64,000 nt of DNA. Source: Methylotenera sp. GTDB lineage: Bacteria; Pseudomonadota; Gammaproteobacteria; Burkholderiales; Methylophilaceae. Below the pieces are notes generated by a model that worked only from the letters and a program-made list of their open reading frames with translations, did no database searches and was not told the origin of the DNA. Positions 8,985 through 16,062 of the stretch are shown one piece after another (within the stretch, counting starts at the first letter, position 1; each line of letters begins with the position of its first letter). Both the position numbers and the translations under genes were made by a program. The stretch spans positions 1 to 64,000 of the forward strand of contig JABFSF010000001.1 in NCBI GenBank assembly GCA_013140755.1, in the 5' to 3' direction.

Positions 8985-10180
8985 GAATACCTTTGGATTT
9001 TTTGCCAAAAAATAGTGAATTAGGGAAACTAAAGCTCTTAGAAGTATTTGAGTTTTACGATTTTCCACGCATTTTTACATGCAAAAACTCTATAGGTACT
9101 CTTTATTTTGGACTCTCTGTCTCAGAAACAAATGATGAGCTAGAGTGGTTATTTGCCCCAGCATCATTAGAACGCCATAACTCTATAAGAAGTGGCAATA
9201 TAGATTTAAGATCTGCTTTTACTCGTGTAGAAGATGACTTTGTTTATCTAGTAAATACTGACAAAAGTCATGATTATAAAACGCTGGAAAGAATTAACGT
9301 CTCTAGACTTAAGAATGAATGGTTGCCAATCGAGGGCGAAAAATTAAACCTTCACACGCATACCGTAATAAATCAAAATGAAACAGACCCAGCAACTGTA
9401 GCTCATAGAGAGTTACGTGAAACTCTAAACGTTATAATTAACCCTAAAAATAAAAATCGTACGGAAGCTCCTGCACGAAAATTAGGTAGCTTACTTGAAG
9501 CTATTCAAGAGTTACTTGATGCTCTAGGACAAAAGATAAATGGTAACCCAACCATAAAGGGAGCGATTTCGAGCGATATATTATCTGCCACAGAAGTTGA
9601 ACTTGCATTACTTTTCCCTGGATCAATTGGTTTACAACTTAAGGCTAAAAATAGCTGTGATCTTTTAGGCGACTCTTTAGCAGGTGAAGCATTACAAGAG
9701 CTACTAAACCTAGCTTCAGCGAGAGGCGATAAAGATCTTTTAAGCAACAAGCTTCACTCACTAAGAGGCAGATCTGCATCAAAATATAAGCTTTTTTTGG
9801 AATCGATTAGCTCGCTAGAAACTGATTTAAAACTAGATTGGGGTTCACCTAAAGAGGGTCGTGGGCAATCAATTAACTTAAGTAAAACTGAGATACTTAA
9901 GGCTCTTGAAATTGTGAGTGAAATAAATGTTGAAATGGCGGATGAGATTGAAATTCAAAGCACTCTAATAGGCTTAAACATTAGAACAATGACATATGAA
10001 ATACTCAGTGCTGAAAATGAAAAGTTTGCGGGAAAAATTTCTGAGGAAGCGAAAGCAGAAGCAGCAAATGCGACTATCAATAACCGTTACATAGCGAAGC
10101 TTAAGCAACTTATTGAGGTTCAAGCAACTACAGGTGAAGAAAAAACCCGTTGGTTACTAACTGGACTAAGGTTAAGTTAA
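8975..10180 (+). CDS. Hypothetical cargo protein 2 of element A (DUF6575-like N-terminus)
   Basis: The 401-aa protein has an N-terminal domain (about residues 1-100) with LKLLEVFEFYDFPRIFTCKN, GTLYFGLSVSE and SIRSGNIDLRSAF, resembling DUF6575 as I recall it. The rest is helical and rich in Glu/Lys/Leu (about 130-400), with no catalytic motif I can name. It follows cargo protein 1 with a 10-nt overlap and converges on rep, with the 3' ends overlapping by 4 nt. A small plus large protein pair in a satellite cargo slot is typical of defence or toxin modules, but that is an inference. Confidence 0.82.
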   Translation: MHLGIPLDFLPKNSELGKLKLLEVFEFYDFPRIFTCKNSIGTLYFGLSVSETNDELEWLFAPASLERHNSIRSGNIDLRSAFTRVEDDFVYLVNTDKSHDYKTLERINVSRLKNEWLPIEGEKLNLHTHTVINQNETDPATVAHRELRETLNVIINPKNKNRTEAPARKLGSLLEAIQELLDALGQKINGNPTIKGAISSDILSATEVELALLFPGSIGLQLKAKNSCDLLGDSLAGEALQELLNLASARGDKDLLSNKLHSLRGRSASKYKLFLESISSLETDLKLDWGSPKEGRGQSINLSKTEILKALEIVSEINVEMADEIEIQSTLIGLNIRTMTYEILSAENEKFAGKISEEAKAEAANATINNRYIAKLKQLIEVQATTGEEKTRWLLTGLRLS

Positions 10181-11196
10181 TTTTTTTGCTCTATAGGATT
10201 AAAATACAAAGAGGTGCCAATAGCCCATTCTGGTATTTGAGATATTGCTTCTGGGCGTAATACTCTTACAAGCGGTATTACATTATTAGGTTTAGACGGT
10301 TGGCGAATCGCAATATCAATGCCTTTTTTCAAGAACTCTAAACGATAGCGATAAAAGCTAGCTTTAGGGTACATAGCTCGCAAGTCAACACCATCTTTCC
10401 AAAGCGTATAAACAGCAATTAAACGAGCAGGAAGCCCTTCTAAATCAACTGGGGTGATACTGAACTGTTCGGACATATTTAAGCTTTCAATGTACTTTAT
10501 CAGCTGTTCTATCGGTGTTGATTCACTCCATTGATGAGCTTCAGATAGACCTTTTTCTTTCAGCTGAATACTTCTAAGAGTTAACTCACCTCTCAGCTTA
10601 TTATCAGCGTAATCAATTAGGTTGTCACGCAGTTCTATATCATCAGGTAACTTGTGACCGCGAGCATCTACTTCGTCACCTTTAGCATAGAACTTTACAG
10701 ACCATCGTCTAGATTTCTTGCCAAAATAAAGTGTTCCGCCAGTGGTTACAGGGCGTCCATGACGACTTTTAGATTGCATTTCAGCAGCTCTTAGCCATGC
10801 TCTTACATCAGCTCTACGTGGCAGATCCCACATAGCAGTGCAGTCAACTCTCTTTAAATCATACGAGCCAGTTTTCCAAGATTGAATATCTAAATCTGTA
10901 GGCGTTAATTTAAGTAATGGAATAAGTTTGTGCATTACAGCTTCAACTAAACCGATTAGATTATCAGTGCCAAAGATATTATGACCTTGAAGCCATTTGG
11001 CAGGGTTGCCATCTATAAACAGGTGTTTGTTATCAAGGGATTTAATACTTATGCTGGATTCATGTGAGCCAACAATCTGCTGTTTCTTTTCAACGCGCCA
11101 ATCAATTTCACCATCTAAACTAACTGAGGTAACAAAACCACCAAATATCATTTCATCATGGTGACAAGGAATAATTGCCGTTATCCAGTCGATCAT
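10177..11196 (-). CDS. Phage/plasmid replication initiation protein (gene II/X, Phage_CRI type)
   Basis: The 339-aa protein matches the filamentous-phage replication family. It begins MIDWITAIIPCHHD and has GTLYFGKKSRRWSVKFYAKGD followed by the family's C-terminal 'DLRAMYPKASFYRYR' segment. Such proteins nick the double-strand origin and start rolling-circle replication, so element A may replicate after excision. Three TGTGACCA repeats lie just upstream (11214-11242) and may serve replication as well as integration. No coat, zot or other inovirus assembly genes accompany it. Confidence 0.85.
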   Translation of the reverse strand: MIDWITAIIPCHHDEMIFGGFVTSVSLDGEIDWRVEKKQQIVGSHESSISIKSLDNKHLFIDGNPAKWLQGHNIFGTDNLIGLVEAVMHKLIPLLKLTPTDLDIQSWKTGSYDLKRVDCTAMWDLPRRADVRAWLRAAEMQSKSRHGRPVTTGGTLYFGKKSRRWSVKFYAKGDEVDARGHKLPDDIELRDNLIDYADNKLRGELTLRSIQLKEKGLSEAHQWSESTPIEQLIKYIESLNMSEQFSITPVDLEGLPARLIAVYTLWKDGVDLRAMYPKASFYRYRLEFLKKGIDIAIRQPSKPNNVIPLVRVLRPEAISQIPEWAIGTSLYFNPIEQKN

Positions 11197-11213
11197 ATTT
11201 GACCACCAGATCT

Positions 11214-11242
11214 TGTGACCAATTTGTGACCAAATGTGACCA
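11214..11242. repeat. Three TGTGACCA direct repeats upstream of rep
   Basis: Copies start at 11214, 11225 and 11235, about one helical turn apart, in the same orientation as the copies at 6563 and 6574. They fit integrase arm sites at the second end of element A. Iterons for the Rep protein are the alternative. Confidence 0.55.
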
Positions 11243-11261
11243 AAAAGTGGCTAACTACAGA

Positions 11262-11292
11262 CAAAAAAAGACCACCCAAGACGGAGTGGTCT
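11262..11292 (-). terminator. Terminator reading on the minus strand ahead of rep
   Basis: GTGGTCT (11286-11292) and AGACCAC (11269-11275) form the stem. On the minus strand it is followed by seven T residues (11263-11269). It would stop transcripts arriving from element B before rep, isolating the two elements. Confidence 0.6.
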
Positions 11293-11309
11293 AATTTAAC
11301 GATTCTCTG

Positions 11310-11333
11310 AAAGCCAGTATTTACGCTGGTTTT
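11310..11333. other. Hairpin resembling a decayed ssrA terminator
   Basis: AAAGCCAG (11310-11317) pairs with CTGGTTTT (11326-11333), with ATTTACG in the loop region. The functional ssrA terminator at 25281-25304 has the same size, A/T-tailed arms and ATTTAC loop. Both lie about 40 bp from a GCTGGGG core, supporting 11371-11379 as an old att site. Confidence 0.45.
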
Positions 11334-11336
11334 GAG

Positions 11337-11358
11337 TGGTCTAGAGTAGTCTAGACCA
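11337..11358. repeat. Perfect 9-bp inverted repeat near the middle att core
   Basis: TGGTCTAGA (11337-11345) and TCTAGACCA (11350-11358) flank a 4-bp spacer, 13 bp from the GCTGGGG core. It may be a protein-binding site at the junction of the two elements. Confidence 0.5.
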
Positions 11359-11370
11359 AATCGTTGTTTG

Positions 11371-11379
11371 GGCTGGGGA
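11371..11379. repeat. Degenerate att core between elements A and B
   Basis: GGCTGGGGA shares GCTGGGG with the ssrA end (25345-25351) and the distal copy (6508-6514), in the same orientation. The match is short. Support comes from the neighbouring hairpin at 11310-11333 and from the two arm-repeat families, which switch from TGTGACCA to GTTACCCC on its two sides. Confidence 0.45.
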
Positions 11380-11439
11380 CAACCAAACAATCATCTGCGA
11401 GCCTTTATTTATAATAATTTTCATATTTAAATAATTAAA

Positions 11440-11460
11440 GTTACCCCCAAAGTTACCCCA
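11440..11460. repeat. GTTACCCC direct repeats, far end of element B
   Basis: GTTACCCCC (11440-11448) and GTTACCCCA (11452-11460) are 12 bp apart. The same motif occurs five times, in both orientations, around the P4-type integrase start (25174-25235), as expected for arm sites of that integrase. Confidence 0.55.
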
Positions 11461-11580
11461 ATATAATCAAAGTCACTAACTATAACTATCTATAACTATA
11501 AAAATTCGCCTTTGCGTAATGTTCCGAATACTTATATTTCAACTATTCAATTAGCATCGTTATCACCACGATTTACCAAG

Positions 11581-11609
11581 TTGACTTGTAAGTCGCAATG
11601 ACCCATATT
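11581..11609 (+). promoter_or_regulatory. Promoter candidate of the small RNA
   Basis: TTGACT (11581-11586), a 17-bp spacer and CATATT (11604-11609) give a fair sigma-70 promoter. Initiation 6-8 bp downstream would fall at the base of the RNA's closing stem (11615). Confidence 0.5.
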
Positions 11610-11614
11610 ACATC

Positions 11615-11690
11615 AAAGCCCTCCTGTGTGTCCACTTCGGTGGCGGCCTCCCGTGGAGGATAAGCGGCTACGCTAATTCGAGGGCTTTTT
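11615..11690 (+). ncRNA. Compact multi-hairpin small RNA with its own terminator
   Basis: The closing stem AAAGCCCTC (11615-11623) with GAGGGCTTT (11680-11688) is followed by a T-run to 11690 and encloses three hairpins: CCAC-TTCG-GTGG (11632-11643, a C(UUCG)G tetraloop), CCTCC-CGT-GGAGG (11647-11659) and AGCG-GCTA-CGCT (11663-11674). A promoter candidate lies just upstream, and the nearest gene is convergent, so this is a free-standing transcript and not a leader. The shape recalls C4-type antisense RNAs of P1/P4-like phages, but I cannot verify family membership. A complex bidirectional terminator for the minus-strand operon is the alternative. Confidence 0.6.
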
Positions 11691-11707
11691 TCATTGTATT
11701 TGCACTA

Positions 11708-13012
11708 TCAAGCCGTTTTAAAATTACCAAACATCGGTAAACCATGTTGTTTAATGCTATCGCGCAAAGCGGGTGATATTTCAAACACTTTAAGCTCGCG
11801 CTTTACTTTGTTACCTGTCTTTTTCAGGTAGAACATAGCCACTGGGTAACTCAGCACATAATGCGTACTAGCAGATTGATAACGTGGTTGTAACTCTATA
11901 GTCCTGCGGTTGATATAGCGAATATTGTGCCTAGGCTTTGAAACCATAATAATTGCTTGCGAGAAGCCACAAGTAAACTGTTTGGCTAGCTTATTCAAGT
12001 AATCTGGTATTTGCTTGTCATATAGCTGCACAAACCCATCCAGCAAATCTCCGTATCTTTCAGCCTGTACTTGACTATTAACAAAAGCTAACCTGTTTAA
12101 TCCTTTTTGCACTGCAATGGCTAGCGCGACGCGCACCCCTAGTAAAGCCCACTCTTTTGCATAAGAGACCTGAGGCACTCTATTGTCGTCAGGCTCTTCA
12201 TATGTTGAGTAATAGCCATAATCTCTGCCTTGCGCGTGCCAGTCACTTTGCAACTCGTCCACCAGTAACAACTCTTCACCTTGCTCATCACGCCATTGCG
12301 AAGTCCTAATATGCAACAGCACATTATTAATTTCAAAATGACCATTATCAAAAGCATCGTGCCAGTATGGTAAGGTTAATAACCACTCCTGATAACGATT
12401 ATCTACGCCAAGTGTTGCATAGCCCTCATATCTAGTATCGTCGCCAGTACTTACAAAGTCTTTAAACTTTTCTGTCATTAGCATGTAAATCATATCCACC
12501 GCTTCAAGCATGGTATAGCTTCGCTTAGGGCGTAAGACTTCCCATTTATTATCTAGCACTATGCAGGTATCAATAGAGCCAAACCATCCACCATCAAAGC
12601 GATATTTAATAATGCGATAGTTAAACGATGAAAACTTAAAACAATCTAACACCATTGTATGTACAAGCAATTTGCGCACTTTTTTAGGTATCAACTCTTG
12701 AGAAAAACGCTCAATCTTAAACTCTGGACTGTATTTTGAAAGTTTGCGCGTAAGAAGCTCAAGGCGCATGGGGTAATCCAACTGCTGTTGCACCAGCGCA
12801 CACAAATCGGATTTAAATACTTTAGTCTCAGGCGTAACACTATTGAGGTAATCAGTAAGCCCTAAACTTTCAACTTCATCTTGTGATGTATTTTTTAATG
12901 CATTCATTGTGCCAAGCCATTGCGCGGCTGGCATCTTACTACTTGAATGGTTAAATAACCAATCTGCTAGGTTTGAATAAAAGTTTATCGGGTGAGTTTC
13001 GTATTTTGCCAA
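11708..13012 (-). CDS. Stand-alone protein resembling a module of phage polyvalent proteins
   Basis: The 434-aa protein is a complete frame. Residues about 24-70 (KMPAAQWLGTMNALKNTSQ, then DEVESLGLTDYL) and 251-263 (VDELQSDWHAQGR), 316-320 (QAERY), 331-341 (YDKQIPDYLNK) and the C-terminal SPALRDSIKQHGLPMF match, in order, a module I know from giant multi-domain 'polyvalent' proteins of phages and conjugative elements. Those proteins are thought to be injected with the DNA and to protect it. Here the module is free-standing and is the last gene of the RM-sirtuin operon. The biochemical activity of the module is unknown to me. Confidence 0.75.
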   Translation of the reverse strand: MAKYETHPINFYSNLADWLFNHSSSKMPAAQWLGTMNALKNTSQDEVESLGLTDYLNSVTPETKVFKSDLCALVQQQLDYPMRLELLTRKLSKYSPEFKIERFSQELIPKKVRKLLVHTMVLDCFKFSSFNYRIIKYRFDGGWFGSIDTCIVLDNKWEVLRPKRSYTMLEAVDMIYMLMTEKFKDFVSTGDDTRYEGYATLGVDNRYQEWLLTLPYWHDAFDNGHFEINNVLLHIRTSQWRDEQGEELLLVDELQSDWHAQGRDYGYYSTYEEPDDNRVPQVSYAKEWALLGVRVALAIAVQKGLNRLAFVNSQVQAERYGDLLDGFVQLYDKQIPDYLNKLAKQFTCGFSQAIIMVSKPRHNIRYINRRTIELQPRYQSASTHYVLSYPVAMFYLKKTGNKVKRELKVFEISPALRDSIKQHGLPMFGNFKTA

Positions 13013-13031
13013 TTAAACACCCACCAGCGCA

Positions 13032-13448
13032 CTATTGATTGCTTGAGTGAATATTTGGCTTGCGCGTCATTTGCACCACACTGCCATCATTTAAAATAGC
13101 AAAACCTTCCTCAAAGATATATGACGGGTCTTCAGTCGGCTTAACATATCGAACATCAACATCATCGCCCAGCTCAAGTTTTAGCTGCTTTGCTATTGCA
13201 ATACCTTGCGCATTAAAAGCATTCCAATCAAAGAAGCTATCAGGCATACCTTGTCTAAACGGGTTAAGCCAATCGCTCACCATCTCAGTCAACAACTCAC
13301 TTATTGGAACATGTCCACCCCAATACTCGCCAGCAGTTACACAACGGCCAACATACATGGTTTCATCTTCAGCGTTTTTTACCCAAGCCCAGTCACAAAT
13401 CGCAGGCTCAAGAAAAACGGTGTAAGCAAGCTTTTGGGTGTTAATCAT
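13032..13448 (-). CDS. Hypothetical protein of element B
   Basis: I do not recognise this 138-aa acidic cytoplasmic protein. It has Trp-rich patches (AICDWAWVKN, GEYWGGHVP, VSDWLNPF) and no signal peptide or membrane segment. Its start overlaps the end of the upstream gene (13441-13448), so the two are translationally coupled. The downstream polyvalent-like gene follows after 19 bp. It is probably part of the same long operon; function is unknown. Confidence 0.75.
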   Translation of the reverse strand: MINTQKLAYTVFLEPAICDWAWVKNAEDETMYVGRCVTAGEYWGGHVPISELLTEMVSDWLNPFRQGMPDSFFDWNAFNAQGIAIAKQLKLELGDDVDVRYVKPTEDPSYIFEEGFAILNDGSVVQMTRKPNIHSSNQ

Positions 13449-14049
13449 AATTCCTTCTGAACATAAAATGCGCTACTTCGCGGCTCATCAACTTATGTTG
13501 CGCAGGGCATTTAAAATCATCAATCAGCCAGCCACCCGCTAAATGCGTATCTCGAGTTAATTCACTAGTCATGTAAACCTTATTGCAAGCTAAACAATGC
13601 ACTTGTCCATGCCCTGCCTCAATTAAACCATCGCAAATATAATCAAAGTTCACCAGCACACTTGGCAGTTCAGTGGGCGCGTCAATCCCCTCATTCCTCA
13701 AAGCCGCCCATTGAGCAGTTGCATGCAAACCTTCAACGCCACTCGTTTCATCAATCACTTTGTGCGCCATTGCATCAACCGAGCTAGCGCTAAAGTAAAA
13801 CAAAGCACTATCTAGTTGAGCATCTTCGTCTTTGGTGCGGTAGGTTATTTTTGAACTGCAAGGTGTTGGGTTATTCATAAACTGCTCACGCTGCCGCGCC
13901 CTCTCTGCAAAATCTTGGCCAAAAACACCACGACTAAAAATAAAATTAGCCTCCAATAAATCAGCAAGTTTAAACAAAAGCATTAAAGGCCAAAAAAAAC
14001 AGAACGCAAAACCAAAGAAACCCATATCTCTGAGCGGCGATATTCCCAA
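13441..14049 (-). CDS. Hypothetical membrane-anchored protein with zinc-ribbon-like Cys pairs
   Basis: The 202-aa protein has an N-terminal hydrophobic segment (MGFFGFAFCFFWPLMLLF, residues about 9-26) and a soluble C-terminal part with HCLACN and a further Cys (FKCPAQHKL), resembling a metal-binding knuckle. ATG 14049 or the in-frame ATG at 14025 could be the start. Both lie inside the upstream 49-aa frame, implying coupling. It is not recognised; its place between a tiny membrane protein and the RM-sirtuin genes suggests a membrane-linked accessory role. Confidence 0.7.
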   Translation of the reverse strand: MGISPLRDMGFFGFAFCFFWPLMLLFKLADLLEANFIFSRGVFGQDFAERARQREQFMNNPTPCSSKITYRTKDEDAQLDSALFYFSASSVDAMAHKVIDETSGVEGLHATAQWAALRNEGIDAPTELPSVLVNFDYICDGLIEAGHGQVHCLACNKVYMTSELTRDTHLAGGWLIDDFKCPAQHKLMSREVAHFMFRRNYD

Positions 14050-14132
14050 TCAAATCTGTCCAACGTGCGGTACATGTGCCAGCCCATCCAGGCAACAAAG
14101 AACAATGCAATAGCAATGTAAACATATAGCAT
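13983..14132 (-). CDS. Tiny membrane protein, 49 aa
   Basis: The frame from ATG 14132 to TAA 13983 encodes 49 aa with one clear transmembrane helix (MLYVYIAIALFFVAWMGWHM) followed by a basic, aromatic tail (YRTLDRFDWEYRR). It starts 2 bp after the sirtuin stop codon and overlaps the next gene in another frame by 67 nt. Tight packing in the operon is the main reason to accept it. Function is unknown. Confidence 0.6.
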   Translation of the reverse strand: MLYVYIAIALFFVAWMGWHMYRTLDRFDWEYRRSEIWVSLVLRSVFFGL

Positions 14133-14134
14133 TA

Positions 14135-16033
14135 TCACAATGATTTCACCGCGGAATAAATGGCGTTTAATCCGTCCAAAGCGCCCATAGGTAAACTCAC
14201 ACCTGAAGATGATCCCAGCTCGGAATCACGTGGATTAATGCGAATCAGTGGCCAGCCCAACATCTCGCTGTAATGGCGCACCGTAGGAATGCCCTTTCCA
14301 GCACCTAACTCAATGATGACCAGATTCTTAGCGCGTGCAAGCCATTCACTTAATGCCTGGCGCTGTATCTTGTGGCGACTATCTTCCCAATTAAAATCAT
14401 TAAACATCAGGATATTTGGTCGTGCAATATCGCCACAGCAACTGCATTTGGGTGCCTCATTCAAAAGTTGGCAACTCTCTTCATCCACCTCTGGCGTGAA
14501 TTCACCCGCGTCCCAAATGTGATGCAAGCATCCATTGATGCATTGCAGATGATGAATAGAGCCGTGGCATTCACAGATACGTTTAGGATCGAACCCTGCC
14601 TTGCGGAAATGCCCATCCACATTACTGGTAAATACAAAATAGCCATGTTCTTTGTTTGCGGCTATTTCTTGCAACATACGGAATCCTACATGCGGTTTGG
14701 TATTGCGATAGAGATTGAGTCTATGCCCATAAAAGCCCCAAGCTAGCTTAGGATCATGCTCAAAATTATCAGGTGAAGCTATCTCGTAAAATTTAATTTT
14801 AGATTTAGCTAACGCTGGATAAGCATTCCAGAACCCCTCGTCACCCCGAAAATCAGGCAAACCTGAGTCCACACCCATACCCGCACCAGCGGTAATCAAA
14901 ATAGCGTCTGCCTCGGCTATCAGTTTTGCGGCTTGTGCAATCTTCTCGGTCAATTCAACTGGTACAGTAATACTCGAAATGGAGGCTTTTGGCTTTTGGC
15001 GATAGAGCACCCAATCACCAATCTCTTCACGCGTTGCACATGGCAAGTCACCTAATACACGCGACTTAGGCACAAACAAGTAGCGACATCGTTGCATACG
15101 CATTGCTTTGGCGAGGCTGCCATCAACACCTGCTTTCTCAGGATGAAACACGCGCCAGCCTGGCAGAAAAACCACATCACCATCGAACATACTCTCATAA
15201 GGAATCCTGACTTCACCACCCCAGTCTTCAGGCAACTCATTCAGACCGTCATCAGGGCCATATAGATGCAATGCTTCTTGCAGTGGCAAACTCAATCGCT
15301 GTGAGCGCGTAACTTGCTCTGTGACTAAAATGCGCCAAATATTCAATCCGCCAAAAGGGCAAGAAACAGAACGTACATCTTCCTGTGCGATGATTTGCGC
15401 CACTGCCTTAAGAAACTCTGCAGACTTGGCATCCACGGAAAAGTCTGTGCAATCTAAAGTAAAGCTACGTTTCACTGTACTAAAAAAATCTCGCCGATGC
15501 TTTCTATCATCGATCAAACGGACTTCGTTTTGTAGCAGGAAATTATCAAGCCCTCGCAGCCGTTGCTGCAATTTACAGACTAACAGATACAGGCTTGAGA
15601 GTTTCTGATACCAACTTTCATCATCTAGATGCTCTCGCCAGGCAAAATCTGAAGGTTCGGTATCATCCCCTTGCAAAAAGAACTTCTCATCAAAATAGAT
15701 AAACGGCAAGCCAGTCCATGATTGTTTAATATCAAACTCATAGCGATGTTTATAATCCACAGACTCTTTGATTGATTTAACAAGCGCATCGTCCAACTCA
15801 ACAAAAGTCACCCAAAGATAATGCAATAAATCACCTGGACGTTGAATAGACATCAACTCATAAACACGACAACCATAAAATGCCATCTCTACTAAAGAGA
15901 CAATTGGGCGAGCATCTATATCAACGACAATCTTGCATTTACGCGGGTCTCTATATGAAAACATATAGCTAGTTTCATGCCGCTCTGCCGTTGACAGATA
16001 GTTACGTTCTGCGTCTGTTAAAAAATTGTTCAC
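14135..16033 (-). CDS. Sirtuin (SIR2, NAD+-dependent) with a 380-residue N-terminal extension
   Basis: The 632-aa protein ends in a complete 265-aa SIR2 domain: GAGMGVDSGLPDFRG from residue 383, TSNVDG near 469, catalytic His490 (CECHGS), a zinc site with Cys498, Cys502, Cys530 and Cys533, and the late GAGKG loop. The chemistry would be NAD+-dependent deacylation or NAD+ cleavage. The N-terminal 380 residues, unlike anything I recognise, contain a SCPFGGLNIWRI stretch and a DVVFLPGWRVFHPEK segment and may be a sensor or substrate-binding part. It follows the type III restriction gene by 29 bp. Sirtuin domains occur in several phage-defence systems, but retention of all deacylase residues keeps a metabolic or modification role open. 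Confidence 0.85.
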   Translation of the reverse strand: MNNFLTDAERNYLSTAERHETSYMFSYRDPRKCKIVVDIDARPIVSLVEMAFYGCRVYELMSIQRPGDLLHYLWVTFVELDDALVKSIKESVDYKHRYEFDIKQSWTGLPFIYFDEKFFLQGDDTEPSDFAWREHLDDESWYQKLSSLYLLVCKLQQRLRGLDNFLLQNEVRLIDDRKHRRDFFSTVKRSFTLDCTDFSVDAKSAEFLKAVAQIIAQEDVRSVSCPFGGLNIWRILVTEQVTRSQRLSLPLQEALHLYGPDDGLNELPEDWGGEVRIPYESMFDGDVVFLPGWRVFHPEKAGVDGSLAKAMRMQRCRYLFVPKSRVLGDLPCATREEIGDWVLYRQKPKASISSITVPVELTEKIAQAAKLIAEADAILITAGAGMGVDSGLPDFRGDEGFWNAYPALAKSKIKFYEIASPDNFEHDPKLAWGFYGHRLNLYRNTKPHVGFRMLQEIAANKEHGYFVFTSNVDGHFRKAGFDPKRICECHGSIHHLQCINGCLHHIWDAGEFTPEVDEESCQLLNEAPKCSCCGDIARPNILMFNDFNWEDSRHKIQRQALSEWLARAKNLVIIELGAGKGIPTVRHYSEMLGWPLIRINPRDSELGSSSGVSLPMGALDGLNAIYSAVKSL

Positions 16034-16062
16034 TCTATACTCAACTAGCTTATATATTTAGT

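Larger units (their letters stand above)
6501..11378. mobile_element. Integrated element A (integrase, excisionase, phage-type Rep, two-gene cargo)
   Basis: The element spans about 4.9 kb between the displaced ssrA end (6501-6521) and a degenerate core at 11371-11379. It holds a tyrosine integrase and excisionase at one end, a filamentous-phage-type replication protein at the other and accessory genes between. TGTGACCA repeats occur near both ends. Phage structural genes are absent, so it is a satellite or integrative plasmid rather than a complete prophage. Exact boundaries are inferred. Confidence 0.65.

Noticed and set aside
11193-11390. A 65-codon minus-strand frame overlapping the start of rep
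   Set aside because: It runs through a terminator, two inverted repeats, the TGTGACCA repeats and the att-like core. The sequence is explained by non-coding structure and the predicted peptide looks like translated tRNA-end/att sequence.
11475-11502. AT-rich CTATAACTA direct repeats as a replication origin
   Set aside because: Two or three imperfect short copies in an AT-rich gap, with no DnaA-type boxes or initiator gene beside them, are not enough.
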